A DNA stretch of 6,811 nucleotides, from the NCBI GenBank assembly GCA_021809225.1, contig JAKBAL010000100.1, positions 760 to 7,570 of the forward strand, written 5' to 3'. The notes beneath the pieces were generated by a model. The model was not told the origin of the DNA and did not search any database. It saw only the letters and a list, made by a program, of their open reading frames with translations. The position numbers and the translations under genes were made by a program. Shown one piece after another: positions 5,837 through 6,811 of this stretch. Each line of letters begins with the position of its first letter. Positions within the stretch are counted from its first letter, which is position 1. This stretch comes from Pseudomonadota bacterium. GTDB taxonomy: Bacteria > Pseudomonadota > Alphaproteobacteria > UBA9655.

Positions 5837-6577
5837 TCAATCCTCCAAGCTTACTACCTCCCAACCGGAATCGGCAGATAAGCCTTCTTCCTCTGAATTG
5901 TCAGATGGAGATGGGACAGAGCTAGAGTTCCATGGTATATAAGAAGTTAAAGAAAAAGTAGGTATCCATGATAAATATCCGCTTACGCTCGTTTGAAGAG
6001 ACGAAGTATTGTCTGTGGATTCCTGGTTTTTCTCTTCAGGTTCTGAGGGATGGGTAGTGAACATAAAGCTGATGTTCCGAATTTCGAACTCAGATTTATC
6101 GAATGCCTCATTCGTAAATGCCAAATATACATTTTTTTCAATAGAATTCCTCTTAAGCAAAGCCATAAAACTATTCTCTGTGGGGGCTTTCCCCTTAAGT
6201 TTGATTGTGCCTTTAACAACCCCCGGAGTAGGGTAAATTTGGTGTGTAAGCCAAGCACTTTGGTCTTCTTTCAATAAACCAATCCCAAAGGCACCCCTTT
6301 GCAAATCCACCTCAAACGACACATTAATTTTTTTGAATCTTTCTATTGAGATCGAAGGTGTTATAAGCTGAATGTTGCGGGTCTCGTCTGTTGTTACAGA
6401 AATTCTGCCATTTTCCCTCATCTCAATTGTGTTTTTAACACCTTCGATGAGTTTAAAATCAATGACTCTTGAGGATTTTCTTTTTTCGTCCTTGTCCTCT
6501 TTTTCCATAGCTATCGCTGCAAAGTTTATTATCACTACGCTTAAAATCAGTGCACTTGTGAGTGTCCTCATTTTCAT
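5837..6577 (-). CDS. Secreted protein of unknown function with beta-rich domain and acidic tail
   Basis: I do not recognise this 246-aa protein. Residues 1-23 are a signal peptide (MKMRTL, hydrophobic core 8-22, likely cleavage after AIA), so it is exported. A charged linker (24-36) leads to a beta-strand-rich region about 38-175. Its pattern (ISVTTDETRNIQLITPSISI, INVSFEVDLQRGAFGIGLL, VYLAFTNEAF, FEIRNISFMF) suggests a jelly-roll or carbohydrate-binding-like sandwich; this is inference from pattern only. The tail 176-246 is Ser/Pro/Glu-rich and probably disordered, apart from an aromatic segment (GYLSWIPTFSLTSYIPW, 200-216), and ends DSGWEVVSLED. There are no cysteines. AAGAGGG (complement of 6582-6588) lies 4 nt before the chosen ATG; M3 at 6571 is an alternative start. 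It appears monocistronic, convergent with the coq10-like gene. Confidence 0.85.
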   Translation of the reverse strand: MKMRTLTSALILSVVIINFAAIAMEKEDKDEKRKSSRVIDFKLIEGVKNTIEMRENGRISVTTDETRNIQLITPSISIERFKKINVSFEVDLQRGAFGIGLLKEDQSAWLTHQIYPTPGVVKGTIKLKGKAPTENSFMALLKRNSIEKNVYLAFTNEAFDKSEFEIRNISFMFTTHPSEPEEKNQESTDNTSSLQTSVSGYLSWIPTFSLTSYIPWNSSSVPSPSDNSEEEGLSADSGWEVVSLED

Positions 6578-6594
6578 GGTGCCCTCTTGTTTTT

Positions 6595-6610
6595 ATAACT
6601 TTAAAGTTAT
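6595..6610. promoter_or_regulatory. 16-bp perfect palindrome, candidate operator
   Basis: ATAACTTTAAAGTTAT is an uninterrupted perfect palindrome overlapping the predicted -10 box and transcription start of the minus-strand secreted-protein gene. Two-fold symmetry at this location is what a dimeric repressor site would look like. It is AT-rich, so chance is a real alternative. Confidence 0.4.
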
Positions 6611-6637
6611 CATATTAAAAAAATATGAAAACGTCTA
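6609..6637 (-). promoter_or_regulatory. Candidate promoter of the secreted-protein gene
   Basis: Read on the minus strand, TAGACG (complement of 6632-6637, 4 of 6 matches to TTGACA) and TATGAT (complement of 6609-6614, 5 of 6 matches to TATAAT) are separated by 17 bp. Initiation near 6602 would give a 5' UTR of about 25 nt containing the AAGAGGG ribosome site. The -10 box overlaps the junction of two palindromes (6595-6610 and 6611-6627). Confidence 0.45.
6611..6627. repeat. Short inverted repeat abutting the operator-like palindrome
   Basis: CATATT (6611-6616) and AATATG (6622-6627) are perfect inverted repeats around an A-only spacer. They lie inside the -35/-10 spacer of the predicted minus-strand promoter and directly adjoin the 16-bp palindrome. 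The A-tract may simply be intrinsically bent promoter DNA. Confidence 0.35.
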
Positions 6638-6691
6638 AATCATAATGCACGCATGTAATGTATGGGGATAAAGTATGGCGGGGGATGGTTT

Positions 6692-6723
6692 AGAAAAGAC
6701 TCACCTCCCCGAAGGGAGGTGAG
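6692..6723 (-). terminator. Intrinsic terminator with UUCG tetraloop for the gene at the right edge
   Basis: Read on the minus strand, CTCACCTCCC (complement of 6714-6723) pairs perfectly over 10 bp with GGGAGGTGAG (complement of 6700-6709) around TTCG. The transcript then runs into TCTTTTCT (complement of 6692-6699). The closing C(UUCG)G loop is an exceptionally stable form. It starts 18 nt past the stop codon of the partial minus-strand gene, the expected place. The plus-strand side has no U-tract, so it acts in one direction. Confidence 0.85.
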
Positions 6724-6741
6724 GATTGAATTAGGTAGATA

Positions 6742-6811
6742 TTACCAAATTCTCCACCAGCTACGGACTTGTTTTTCTTCTTCTTTTGTTAAGTTTCCAG
6801 CTGGTGCTAGA
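6742..6811 (-). CDS. C-terminus of an unidentified minus-strand gene (partial)
   Basis: Reading leftward from the window edge, one frame is open to a TAA at 6744-6742 and gives the last 22 residues: APAGNLTKEEEKQVRSWWRIW preceded by Leu. The stop is followed 18 nt later by a strong intrinsic terminator oriented the same way, which is the main support for a real gene end. The tail is charged, then ends in a Trp-rich stretch (SWWRIW). Too little is present to name a family. Confidence 0.6.
   Translation of the reverse strand, partial: LAPAGNLTKEEEKQVRSWWRIW

Noticed and set aside
6009..6277. Plus-strand open frames within 6009-6277
   Set aside because: They lie antisense to the secreted-protein gene, which has a signal peptide and ribosome site; the plus frames have neither.

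Overview
The window looks like chromosomal DNA from an alphaproteobacterium, moderately AT-rich, and quite possibly a host-associated one (Holosporales/Rickettsiales-like). The basis is gene content: lipA directly followed by a Coq10/RatA START-domain gene is a typical alphaproteobacterial arrangement, and the OmpR/EnvZ-like pair has alphaproteobacterial-style sequence. The taxon is inferred; no rRNA or tRNA is present to fix it.

Layout. Bases 1-25 hold the first codons of a minus-strand flavoprotein gene (MADYDVVI, possibly dihydrolipoyl dehydrogenase). A divergent intergenic region follows. Bases 192-2203 encode a response regulator and a membrane histidine kinase whose stop and start codons overlap by 4 nt; a consensus -10 box sits so close to the regulator's ATG that its mRNA may be leaderless. 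Bases 2274-2414 form an unlisted 46-codon small ORF with a strong ribosome binding site and a Trp-Arg-Trp-Trp run. It overlaps the start of the first of two tandem TrpX-type substrate-binding protein genes (2380-3327 and 3342-4283). This looks like a tryptophan-sensing leader peptide controlling tryptophan-uptake genes. No permease or ATPase gene accompanies them. Lipoyl synthase (lipA) and a Coq10/RatA protein overlap by one base and close the plus-strand block at 5670.

Between convergent genes (5671-5836) lies a roughly 105-bp inverted-repeat element able to fold into a cross-shaped structure; it resembles dispersed palindromic intergenic repeats. On the minus strand, 5837-6577 encodes a secreted, cysteine-free protein of unknown function with a beta-rich middle and an acidic, Ser/Pro-rich tail. 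Its upstream region holds a plausible promoter and two adjacent perfect palindromes. At the right edge, the last 22 codons of another minus-strand gene end in front of a strong UUCG-loop intrinsic terminator.

How the parts fit: the two-component system is probably an independent envelope-sensing unit. The trpX pair is probably an amino-acid-scavenging unit with its own leader control. lipA, and the flavoprotein if it is lpd, serve lipoate-dependent dehydrogenases, and the Coq10-like protein serves ubiquinone-dependent respiration. The strongest candidate for something undescribed is the Trp-rich leader ORF with its hairpin, which lacks a classical attenuator terminator and runs through the trpX start codon.
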